The position numbers were made by a program, and so were the translations under genes. Below, piece after piece: positions 23,865 to 35,263 of a stretch of DNA of 64,000 nucleotides. The notes beneath the pieces were generated by a model. That model saw only the letters and a program-made list of their open reading frames with translations. It had not been told where the DNA came from and searched no databases. Source of the DNA: Phoenix dactylifera (taxonomy: Eukaryota; Streptophyta; Magnoliopsida; Arecales; Arecaceae); assembly GCF_009389715.1 (NCBI RefSeq), contig NC_052407.1, forward strand, positions 8,404,475-8,468,474, given 5' to 3'. Position 1 is the stretch's first letter; each line of letters opens with the position of its first letter.

Positions 23865-25195
23865 GCATGTGTACCCTCCAAAAAATATAAAATTATATGG
23901 ATATCCTTGTAAAATTGCTATTTTCATATATACCCTCATAAATTACTTATTAATTAAAAATAAAATAAAATATTAAAATTATGCTATTGTCCTTGTCTTC
24001 TTCTCTTGCTATCGAGATCACGATCTATTTGCATGCCTATTCATTAAGGATATTTTAGTCATTTTAATTTGAAATTGTTAATTTTTTAACGTCATTAACT
24101 AGCATGGGTACATATGCAAAAATAAAAATAAAAAAAAGATAGAATAGCAAAATCAGTGTTTACGAGAGTATACATGCAAATATCAATTTTTTGAAAGGGT
24201 ATTCATGCAAAATCCGATATTTAGGAGGATATTCATACAAAAAACCCTTACTTATTTTGCATGTATACACTTCTTTTACTTTTTTTTAATATATGTATCC
24301 ATACCATCTAATGTATTTAAAAAAATAACCAATTTAAAATTAAAATGACTAAAATATCCTTATGGGTAGACGTGCAAAAAGAACACTTTATTTAGATACA
24401 TATGTAAATAGCAATTTTATGAGTGTATTCATACAATTATCCATATATAAAAGGATATACATGTAAAAAAATATAATAAAAAATGATCAAAATCTAGTAA
24501 AAATAATTCATTAATAAAAAAAGATAACAAAGAAGATTAAATCATATTAATATCAACTCTTATAGAATAAATCATGTTGCTTTTATGAAATTTTTGCCTC
24601 AAAAACAAGCAACAACTCAATATTTATAGATCACTAAAAATTATTTTATTAATCTCAGCATCTATAATTAATTTAAATTCAATATGCTATAATATTTTTA
24701 AAAATAATAAAAATATGTAGATATTATAGATTCAACAATGGTAATTATATCAAAAATCAAATAAAGAATGACATTACCAAAATGATTATCTAATATTTCA
24801 ACTCGACCGACTCAAGATCTAAAAAAAAAAAAATAACCATGTGACTTGATCTTTTTTAACTTGTTAATCTAACTGAATCATAAAAGACTTAGCAAATTTC
24901 AGCCAAATTTTATTTTTTTAATATTTTTTTGAATATATATCTTTTTAAATATAATAAATTATATGAATACCTTCATAAAGTTATTATTTTTGTGTATACC
25001 TTTATAACTTTTTTTTGCATAACTACCCAAAAGGGTATTTCAGTCATTTTAATATTAAATTGTTTATTTTTTAACGATGTTAAATGGTACGAGTACATAT
25101 AAAAAAAAGGAACATACATGCAAATAGTAATTTTATAAGAAAATTCATATAATTTCGTATATTTAGGAGGGTATACATATAAAAAATTCAAAAAA
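23865..25195. repeat. cluster of AT-rich MITE-like elements
   Basis: A phrase meaning roughly TTTGCATGTATACCCTCC plus TATAAAATTATATGAATATC recurs in both orientations. One element runs from about 23865 to 24245 with inverted ends. A second runs about 24250-24480. A third runs about 24905-25195, with the end TTAGGAGGGTATACAT at 25160-25180. The motif GTCATTTTAAT..TTAACG recurs inside the copies. The third element is cut by the outer border of the large inverted repeat, and its partial mirror copy is at 59455-59535. Confidence 0.55.
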
Positions 25196-25514
25196 AAACC
25201 AAAAGCAGTTGGTTTTATGAGAACAAAAGTTTTTAAAAGTAAATAAATTAGAAAAATCAGAAAAACATGATGCTAAAAATTAAAATTGCATGGCAAATAT
25301 TAGAAAAATATCATAATAAAATTTAGAAGAGTAAACAAATTAGGAAATTTAGAGAAATCAACTATGGGTAGATAAGTAACGATTTTAATTTTAATATTAC
25401 ATAAATTAGATTAATATTGACAAAAGTACCAAAAAGCCTATAAAGAAATAAAAAAATATAATTAGTTTTAATATTATTCTTCATAATTTATATAAATGTT
25501 ATAAAAAGAAGAAT

Positions 25515-25835
25515 ATGGAGGCGATTGTTTCGTTCCTAATTTTGGTGGGAGATGAATGCTCGCGGGAAGCATATTTTGTTTCGTGGACGCTGCCACGTGC
25601 CATGAAGTTAGCGAAAATCTCAAATCTAAGCCGTCTAGAAGAGCATCCAGACTCCTCAACCAACCAGGACACGGAAACCATCGGACTTCCAACGTTCATA
25701 CAAAAGCGTGCCCGATCTCACCGTCGATGGGTACTAGATCAACTTAATCTCAACCGTTCCTCTGCCTCGTCTCCCACTATAAATATCAGAGGATGTCGTG
25801 AGTATTTGCAGCGCGCCCTTCCGGGCGGGATGGAG
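25515..25835 (+). promoter_or_regulatory. left promoter-like module (inward, +)
   Basis: A G-box, CACGTG, lies at 25594-25599 within GCCACGTGCC. A TATA box, TATAAATA, lies at 25778-25785, about 180 bp downstream. Region GC is higher than in the flanks, and a short GC-rich hairpin, GCCCTTCCGGGC, falls at about 25815-25826, where the transcript would begin. A T-rich leader follows. The frame of 146 codons through this region is probably accidental: it spans promoter motifs and is open on both strands. The design recalls strong constitutive plant promoters with a leader intron, such as polyubiquitin genes; that likeness is inference. Confidence 0.6.
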
Positions 25836-26635
25836 CGTTCGGTTTTTCTCCTGGTTCTTTTTTTTTTCTTCTGGTTCTTAGGTGTGTCGTTCTTCTCCTT
25901 CCCCGTTAGATTTTGCGGTTCTTTAGATGTTTTGGAAGATTTTACGGTTCTTTAGCCATTGTTTTTGGGATCTTAGGTTTCTCTTGCTTGTATTTGGATT
26001 TTTGTTTGGGTACGTGGCTTTCGATTTCTTGAATTGGAGATTCTTGAAAACTAGTTCTTATTGAATTGGGGTTTCTCGTAAACGATTTATAGTATTTTTT
26101 GGTTGATAATTTGATTTAGGTCTTCGATCAAAAATTTGATCTACGGTTTTAGAATAGAGAATTATTGATTTATGGGATTCTTTGGTTGATAGTTTGATTT
26201 AGGTTTTCTGCCAACAATTTGATTTATGGTTTCAAGAATGCTTTGTTCTTATTCGAGGATCTGTGATACTTTAATTTACTGATTTGGGATTTTTTGAATG
26301 GTATAGGTCTTCGGTCAACAATTTGATATAGGCTTTTCAGTATTGAGAATGATTGATTTAAAGGATTCTTGGTTGATAATTTGATTTAGTCCTTCGGCGA
26401 ACAAATTGATTTAGGGTTTCCAGATTCAGGCATGCTTGTTCTTATTTGAGGATCTGTGACATTTAATTTACTGATTTTGGATTTCTTGAGAGGAATTTAG
26501 AGCGTCCCTTGGTTGCTAGTTTGTTATAGGTTTCAAATTTTGCTCTTTGGTACATGTTCTAGGGTTCCTATAAGCTTGGACCATATGGTTTTATTTGTGG
26601 TCTATTGCCTCTGTTCTGGATTTGGGCCTCTATGA
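25836..26635 (+). repeat. T-rich leader with internal tandem repeats
   Basis: The phrase TTGGTTGATA.TTTGATTTAG and the phrase GAGGATCTGTGA..TTTAATTTACTGATTT recur with a spacing near 190 bp (for example at 26258 and 26450). Texture is that of a plant 5' UTR intron. An almost exact inverted copy lies at 58010-58790. Confidence 0.55.
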
Positions 26636-29600
26636 GCAGGGGTTTTGAGGGATCTTCTATTAGTGATTTAGGTTTCCAAGAATTTGTCATGATCTGTTTT
26701 TTTTGATGATCTGCAGCCTTTGATCTAGTGTTTTCTTTCAGAATTTGCAATATTCTGTGATTGATTAATCGCTTTCAGGTTGATTTAGAACATCTTGTTT
26801 TTGGTTGAAGTGCAATGTCGGTTGCATAGTGGTAACTGGTTGGTGTTATTATATCGTTTCGGTATACTGACGAGTTATGGTTTTGTGGAGCACCAGAGAA
26901 GTTTTGTTGCCACAACCTTAGGAGTTCTTGATTTTCACATCTATGGTCCTGGTTTTTTTATTATATGATTTTTGTACGGATGTTCTGATGTTTGGGTTTT
27001 TTCTGTGTTCCTGATATTGGGCAGTTTTCTTGTTCTGGGACCATCAAGAATTCCTGATGGATGCCATATCTAATTCTTCATTAGCAGGTGTTTATAATCT
27101 GTTGAATTGGCAAGCTGCTTTTTAATGATTATTTTGTTGTTACTGCACTTGTATGTCGGGTTGAGGAGGGCTACTTCTTTGTTCAAGGGGTTATACCTTA
27201 ATTTATATGGAATTGGAAAGTTGGAAAATCAAGCTGCTTCAATATGTCATAATTGGCTCCAAGTATTATTATGGGGAGTTCGATTGGTTAAATCTTCCTT
27301 TATGCCTTTAGTTGCTTGATTTTGTAGTTCATCTGTTCAATGGTCTTTTTTGCAGTTTTGTTCTTTTTTAGCTGATCTGTCTATGTTGACATGCTCCTCA
27401 TTTCTTGACTGTATCTCAAGATATCCATTCTCATAATTTGCAAGTCTTGGTAAACAAGGCAAACAATTTCTTGTGCATGTTGGAAGAGTTTGTCAAAATT
27501 CAATTTGTTTCATTTCTCTTAGAGATTGAGATACAATAAGTATGCCAAATTTAGTCTGATGGCCAGTTGGTCTTTGTGCTGTGGATTGCTGAGGTTTGGA
27601 AATATCAAATTTTCAGTTATTGGGGAAGAGCTCTGTTTCTTACCCGAAATTATATTAATTTTATCCTTTTATGAATTCTCCTTTTGTAACTTTTTTTTTG
27701 GCTTATCAGGGCCGCACCTATATGGAGTTTCTAATTAGAACTTGAGATGTCCTTAGTTTGGATATGACTCTGTTTACTGCTGTATGGCTTGAAAATGTTT
27801 GATGCACAAAGAGACATTTTCTTTTTGTTGTTTATATTGTATCTGCTATACTTGGTTTAAAGGGTTCTTCACTGAGGTCAAAATAAAAATGGTTCTGTTT
27901 ACTGCTGTATGGCTTGAAAATGTTTGATGCACAAAGAGACATTTTCTCTTTGTTTTTTATATTGTATCTGCTATACTTGGTTTAAAGGGTTCTTCACTGA
28001 GGTCAAAATAAAAATGGTTCTAAATTCCTTGATGTCCTTTTGATTTCATGATAGTTCTAGAGATTCTTGCTGATGTTCTTATAAGAGGGGAAACTACGGA
28101 GTAGGTGGTTCTATTTTGTCCTGATATTTCCTTGGGTTAGTAATTTTGGCTTTCTTGTTTGCTTTGATTAGTTTTTGTGCTACATTTCTTGGTGATTGTT
28201 TTTATTTGGTTCGTCAATATCTTGATTTAATTATTGACTAAGGTAGTATAATTTTTCAGAACAAAGATATGGCTGGAGTTAAGATACGATTATGTCCCCC
28301 ATATTATATTTTCAGCCTAGCAAAACTCAATGCTGGTGGGGGTCTTTTTCTTCTTCCTAGGGATTTAGTGGAGTCACGCATTCTCACTGTTTTGCCGATC
28401 TTTATTCTGGTTGAATGCTTATCATAGGCAATCTGTCCATGATCTTGTCAAATTTGGAGCATTTTGGGCTTTTCATTTGGTCAATATGTTTTGTTTATTC
28501 ATTTATAGTTCACATATTCCAGTTATTGTTTTAGGCTTTACTGCTTGGTGATTCTTTTGTTTGTCTAACAGTATCGCGGTTTCATCTTTGACTAATGTGG
28601 CATCATATACCAAAATACAATATTGCAGGGTTGTAGTTGAAAGAAGGTTGTTTACAGAGGAGGGTGTTTCTAATCTCATATGGATTGTGTCTATTAATTT
28701 TTTTCCCTAGTGGTTGTTGCGGCATTGCAAGATTCTCTAATTCATGGGGATCTGGAAGTACATTTGACTTGATGATTTTCTTGGTATCACTCTTGCTAGT
28801 TGTGTACTCTTAAGTTTTGTCACGTTAAGTTCTATGCTTGACAACTCATTTCTCGTGCAGTGAGGTTTATGTCTTTCCTATATCATTGAATTCCTTACCA
28901 TGGACTTATTGGCAGGGACCTGCCCACCACCTAGGTTCTTAACAATTAATTCTTTTTACCGGGTTTCCTGACATTGAATTTTGTTTCAATTACCAACTCA
29001 ACCAGTTGGGATATGGCTGTTCAGTAAATGGACTTGTGGTTTACATTATCTTTTTGGTCCCTCAATGCTTGTCTTTGTTATATAATCTTTATTTTTCCTA
29101 AAATTATTAACTAAATAATGATATTAATCAGCATTTTGTTGCTTTATGTTTAGCAATGGAATGATGTTTGCTGCTCAGGATCTCCCCCTCCCCCCTTCTT
29201 TTTTTAAAAAAAACACACTCATGTGGTGCCATGAGCCAAAATAATGAATATATAGGTGCTAGTGTCAAGATTTCGTCTTCAATGCAGGGGTTTCCTATAG
29301 TTGATACTGATGTACATAAAGTGGTACATTTTCTTGAGTCCCACCAGCAGGCCAGAATATTATCATTGCTTTTATTGCAGTTTCGCAGGAGGCTTTGCTG
29401 AAGAGGTTTTCTTTTTTCAGGAGTACCAGGTTTTGCTCAAGAGGATTCTTTCCTTAAGAATGTTTGTTATCGTGTATGTTGCGGTTATTGTGTTCCAGCC
29501 TTTATTGTCTAATGATGCAGTAATTTATGTTTAGTTTACGCATTGGGTTACAGATGGAGCAGATTTTTAGAAATTATGGATTTGGTTGATTGCAATGAGT

Positions 29601-30165
29601 TTCATTCTCTTATATGATGGACAACTGCTCCTCTTCTTCTGTTTCTTTAATCAAGATTGTGATCCAGTCACACTCCTTGGTGGTACAGCTACGTGGATGG
29701 ATAGGCTCGAGATATGTTTGCAGCGAGCTTCATTTCCTTTTCTTGTATATGAGGTCCTCTTTTCCTTCTGTCTCTTTCATCAGGATGCTGATCCAGTCGT
29801 CAGTTTTCCATAGTCATAATGCTACTGTGCATGGATTGGCTTCATGCATGGTTTTGACGAGTGAGGTTTTTCATCCTATAGCGAAGGTATGGAAGACGAT
29901 ATGGCTTTGCTGGCTGGATTTGCTTCGTATATGGTTTTCATGGGCGACATTTTTCATCCTGCTGCAAAGATATGAAATGATATATTTCCCAGGTTGCTCA
30001 CTCAGGGCGTGGAGTGATCACTGTTTCTTCAGTCCCAGTCCTGCCTGAGCTTGTAGTGGTGGAGACATATTTTGTAGTGGGTAGTTCTCAAGATCTTGGA
30101 CTTGTCAAATTTTCATGGATCTCATTTATGGTTGTCAGCTTTTTGGGTTCTTAAAGAATTGATTT
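26636..30165 (+). repeat. left-arm unit A1 (about 3.5 kb)
   Basis: It begins at GGTTTTGAGGGATCTTCT (26640), which recurs at 30170. The unit carries an extra 125-bp tandem duplication (27770-27894 and 27895-28019) and a single copy of the CCCTAGTGGTTGTTGCGGC block. It shares these single-copy traits with the central unit A2 rather than with units B1 and B2. Short frames inside are not conserved between units. Confidence 0.75.
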
Positions 30166-33100
30166 TGGGTTTTGAGGGATCTTCTGTTATTGATTTAGGT
30201 TTCCAAGAATTTGTCATGATTTGCTTTTGTTTGATGATCTGCAGCCTTTGATATAGTGTTTTCTTTCAGAATTTGGAATATTCTGTGATTGATTAATAGC
30301 TTTCAGGTTGATTTAGAACATCTTGTTTTTGGTTGAAGCGCAATGTCTGTTGCATAGTGCTAACTTGTTGGTGTTATTATATCATTTTGGTATACTGATG
30401 AGTTATTGTTTTGGGGAGCACCAGAGAAGTAGTGTTTCCACAACCTTAGAATTCCTGATGGATGTCATATCTAATTCTTCATTAACAGGTGTTTACAATC
30501 TGTTGAATTGGCAAGCTGGTTTATAATGATTATTTTGTTGTTACTGCAGTTGTATGTCGGATTGAGGAGGGCTATTTCTTTGTCCAAGGGGTTATACCTT
30601 AATTTATATGGAATTGGAAAGCTGGAAAATCAAGTTGCTTTTATATAGTTTGAGGCAATACGTCATAATTGGATCCAGGTATTATTATAGGGAGTTCAAT
30701 TGGTTAAATCTTCCTTTATGCCTTTAGTTGCTTGATTTTGTAGTTCATCTGCTTGATGGTATTTTTTGCAGTTTTGTTCTTTATTAGCTGATCTGTCTAT
30801 GTTGACATGCTCCTCATTTCTTGACTGTATCTCAAGATATCCATTCTCATAATTTGCAAGTCTTGGCAAACCATTTCTTGTGCATGTTGAAAGACTTTGT
30901 CAACATTCATTTTATTTCATTTCTCTTAGAGATTGAGATACAATAAGTATGGTAAAGAAAGCAGGTTCCAGTTTAGTCTGATGGCCAGTTGGTCTTTGTG
31001 CTGTGGGATTGCTGAGGTTTGGAATTATCAAATTTTCAGTTATTGGGGAAGAACTCTGTTTCTTACCCTAAGGGCCTAAACTATATTAATTTTGTCCTTT
31101 TTGTAGTTTTTTTTTGGATTATCAGGGCCGCACCTATACGGAGTTTCTAATCAGAACTTGAGATGTCTTTGGATATGACTCTGTTTGCTGCTATATGGCT
31201 TGAAAATGTTTGATGCACAAAGAGACATTTTCTCTTTGTTTTCTCCTACCTCCCTCCCTCCCTCTCTCTCTCACAGTTTTTTATATTGTATCTGCTATAC
31301 TTGGTTTAAAAGGTTCTTCACTGAGGTTAAAATAAAAATGGTTCTAAATTCCTTGATGTCCTTTTGATTTCATGATAGTTCTAGAGATTCTTGCAGATGT
31401 TCTTATGAGAGGGGAAACTACTGAGTAGGTGGTTCCATTTTGTCCTGATATTTCCTTGGGCTAGTAATTTTGTTGTCTGCTTTGATTATTCTTTTGGGCT
31501 ACATTTCTTGGTGATTGTTTTTATTTGGTTCATCAATATCTTGATTTAATTATTGACTAAGGTAGTATCATATTTCAGAACAAAGATATGGCAGGAGTTA
31601 AGATATGATTGTATGAGGGGAAATATGACTTTAATGGATTTTGTCCCCCATATTATTTTTTCAGCCTTGCAAAACTCGATGCTGGTGTGGGTCTTTTTCT
31701 TCTTCCTAGGGATTTAGTGGAGTCTTGCATTCTCACTGTTTTGCCAATCTTTATTCTGGTTGAATGCTTATCATAGGCAATCTGTCCATGATCTTGTCGG
31801 AATTGGAGCATTTTGGGTGGTTCATTTGGTCAATATGTTTTGTTTATTCATTATAGTTCACATGTTCCAGTTATTGTTTTAGGCTTTACTGCTTGGCGAT
31901 TCTTTTGTTTGTCTAACAGTATCGCGGTTTCATCTTTGACTAATGTGACATCATATACCAAAATACAATATTGCAGGGTTGTAGTTGAAAGAAGGTTGTT
32001 TACAGAGGAGGTGTTTCTATCTCATATGGATTGTGCCTATTAATTTTTTTCCCTAGTGGTTGTTGCGGCATTGCAGGATTCTCTAATTCATGGGGATCTG
32101 GAAGTACATTTGACTTGATGATTTTTTGTGTCTATTAATTTTTTTCCCTAGTGGTTGTTGTGGCATTGCAGGATTCTCTGATTCATGGGGATCTGGAGGT
32201 ACATTTGACTTGATGATTTTCTAAGTATCACTCTTACTAGTTTGTGTACTTTTAAGTTTTGTCCTGTTAAGTTCTAGGCTTGGCCGCTCATTTCTCGTGC
32301 AGTGAGGTCTATTTATTTCCTATATCATTGAATTCCCTATCACGGACTTATTGGCAGGGACTTGCCCACTCCCTAGGTTCTTAAAAAATAATTCTTTTTT
32401 GCGAGTTTTCTGACAATGAATTCGGTTTCAATTACCAACTCAACCAGTTGGAATATGGCTGTTCAGTAAATGGACTTGTGGTTTACATTATCTTTTTGGT
32501 GCCTCAATGTTTGTCTTGTTATATATTCTTTATTTTTCCTAAAATTGTTAACTAAATAATTGATAATAATCAGCATTTTGTTGCTTTATGTTTAGCAATG
32601 GAATGATGTTTGCTTCTCAGGATCTCCCACTCCCCCCTTCTTTTTTAAAGAATAACACGCTGATGTGGTGCCTTGAGCGAAAGTAACGATATATAGGTGC
32701 TAGTGTCAAGATTTCGTCTTCAATGCAGGGGTTTCCTATCTTTGATACTGATGTACATAAAGCACCACATTTTCTTGAGTCCCACTAGCAGGCAAGAATA
32801 TTATCGTTGCTTTAATTGCAGTTTTGCAGGAGGCTTTGCTGAAGAGGTTTTTCTTTTTTCGGGAGTCCCATGTTTTGCTCGAGAGGATTCTTTCTTTTAA
32901 GAATGTTTGTTATCGTGTATGTTGCGGTTATTGTGTTCCAGCTTTTTATATCGAATGATGCGGTAATTTTTGTTTAGTTTACATTGGGTCACAGCAGGTG
33001 GGGATTTTTAGAAATTCTGGATTTGGTTGATTGTAATGAGTTTCATTCTCTTATATGATGGACAACTGCTCCTCTTCTTCTGTTTCTTTAATCAAGATTG

Positions 33101-35263
33101 TGATCCAGTCCAACTCCTTGGTGGTACTGCTACGTGGATTGGTAGGATTGAGGTATGGTTGCAGCGAGCTTCATTTCCTTTTCTTGTGTATGAGGTTCTC
33201 TTTTCCTTCTGTCTCTTTCATCAGTATGCTGATCCAGTCATCAGTTTTCCATAGTGATAATGCTACTGTGCATGGGTTGGCTTCATGCATGGTTTTGATG
33301 AGTGAGGTTTTTCATCCTATAGAGAAGGTATGAAAGAGGATATGGCTTTGGTGGATGGATTGGCTTCGTATATGGTTTTCAGTCGTCCTGCTTTGGGAAA
33401 TGTTATATTTCCCAGGTTGGTACTCAGGGCATGTAGTGATTACTGTTTCTTCAATTCCAGTCCTGCCTGAGCTTGTAGTGGTGGAGATATATTTTGTAGT
33501 GGGTAGTTCTCAAGAACTTGGGACTTTGTCAAATTTTCATGGATCTCATTTATGGCTGTTGGCTTTTTGGGTTCTTAAAGAATTGCTTTTGGCATTCAAT
33601 TTGGTTTATGACTTAAAGAATTGCTTTTCTGGCACTGTGCTTTCAGAGCATCTTGGGAGTCATCAACTTCTTGTCTTGCTTTTGTTGGACCGTATTTGAA
33701 GTATCTTTAGATTATATTCTCTCTCATTTTTTTAAACTTTCACTTCTTAGTTATCTTAGTGATGGGGAGCAAAATGGATCGGGCCAAATTTGAACCCCAA
33801 CACTTAGCTATATGGGCAATGTAAATGTCAGTTTCTAGGGATCTGGACATCGGTATAGTTTTTCTGTTAGTGCTTTCAGATTATATTGTACCAGAACAAT
33901 AACTGCCACTTATGAGCGTCATCGAAGTTGATGGATACAAGTGTTTGGTAAGTAGCACTTTAATTAGCAAGTTGCACATCTCGATTCATCATCTCTCATT
34001 TTCCTTTCTTTCCTTTTTGGCTCATGTTATGTTTCATGTTTCAGCTAAGGGTGTTTCTTATCTTTGTTGATGTGGATCAATCAAAATACTTTATCAGTTT
34101 TTATGGCGGGCAGAATTTAATATCCTTGTTCTGGTCGAATTTCATAGAGGTTTTGCTCTAGCAGATTCTTTTCATTGAGGGGAGCTTTTGCTACTGGATG
34201 TTGGTATTATTTGTCTGCTGGGCTCTATCATCTCAATGCTTCAGTGATCTAAATGATTTGGTGAGATATGTCATCTTTTGATCAGGGAATGGATGTGGAT
34301 CCTTATGCACACCTTGGGCTACAATCTAAAGAGTATTGTTAGGAATTTCATTTTTCTGGAAATTCTGGATTTGGATATTTGCAAGGAGCTTCGTATGTCT
34401 TCCCCTAGAGTCAAGGTTCTTCTTTAGATTTTTTGAAGTTACCTGTCACCAATATTTCATCATCAATTCCATTTTTTTCATCATGTACTATGGTTAATAT
34501 ATCCATTTTTTTTGCTAAGTCATCCTCTTCAATTAGTGCCCTGAATCAATTGGGAAATTTCTGCAGCTTCAATATTGACTGAAGCAGTCATATGAAGTAA
34601 TTGGCTCATGATATAATTCTGATGAAGGGGGGGTTTTACCTTAAAGTTTATTATGCATATTTTGTTAAATGACATTTATTTAGTAGTCTTCTTACCAAAG
34701 CTGATTATTGTTTCTTGTTTCTTTGCAGCCTCTTGAGAGCGTGTCATGGTAATCCAGTTTGACTTATGTAGAATCTACAAATTCCTTTTTCTTAACTATC
34801 TGAATAGGTATCTTGGTTATTGACACCTTGGGCTACAATCTGAAGAGTCTTGTTAGGAATTTCATTTTTCTGGAAATTCTGGATTTGGATATTTGCAAAG
34901 AGCTCCATCTGTCTTCCCTTGGAGTCAAGGTTCTCCTTTCTTTTTTAGATTTTTTGAAGTTACTTGTCACTAAGATTTCCTCATCAATTCCATTATTTTC
35001 ATCATGTACTATGGCTAATATATCCATGTTTTTTTGCTAAGTGATCCTCTTCAATCAATGCCCTGAATCAATCAGCAAATTTCTGCAGCTTCAATATTGA
35101 CTGAAGCAGTCATATGAAGTGGTTGGCTCAAGATAATTTTCTGATGAAGGGGGGTTTTTACCTTAAAGTTTATTATGCACATTTTGTTAAATGACATTTA
35201 TTTAGCAGTCTTCTTACCAAAGCTGATTATTTTTTATTTAGCAGTCCTCAACATTTATTATTC
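30166..35263 (+). repeat. left-arm unit B1
   Basis: The first 0.7 kb repeats the start of unit A1. The part 30894-35263 is repeated as unit B2, offset about 4.37-4.38 kb, almost without change. It differs from A units by a CCTCCCTCCCTCTCTCTCTC block (31250-31275), a 94-bp local duplication (about 32035-32225), and an extra 1.7 kb at its end. That end holds a 0.51-kb internal duplication (starts at 34309 and 34823, CACCTTGGGCTACAATCT). Confidence 0.8.

Noticed and set aside
25515-25955. Open frame of 146 codons, copied as 131 codons at 59135-58740
   Set aside because: It spans the G-box and TATA box and is open on both strands; its near-identity follows from the recent inversion, and no domain is visible.
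26700-26765. TGATGAT..CTG pattern suggesting a box C/D snoRNA
   Set aside because: No proper CTGA box D with paired ends was found, and the pattern occurs in T-rich DNA by chance.
29586-29813. Exon-like phrases separated by AG and GT in the units
   Set aside because: The implied introns would be about 30 bp, too short for plants, and the frames are not kept between units.
33355-33699. 114-codon frame repeated at 37731-38075
   Set aside because: It is kept only in the two youngest tandem copies and is broken in units A1 and A2 and in the right arm.
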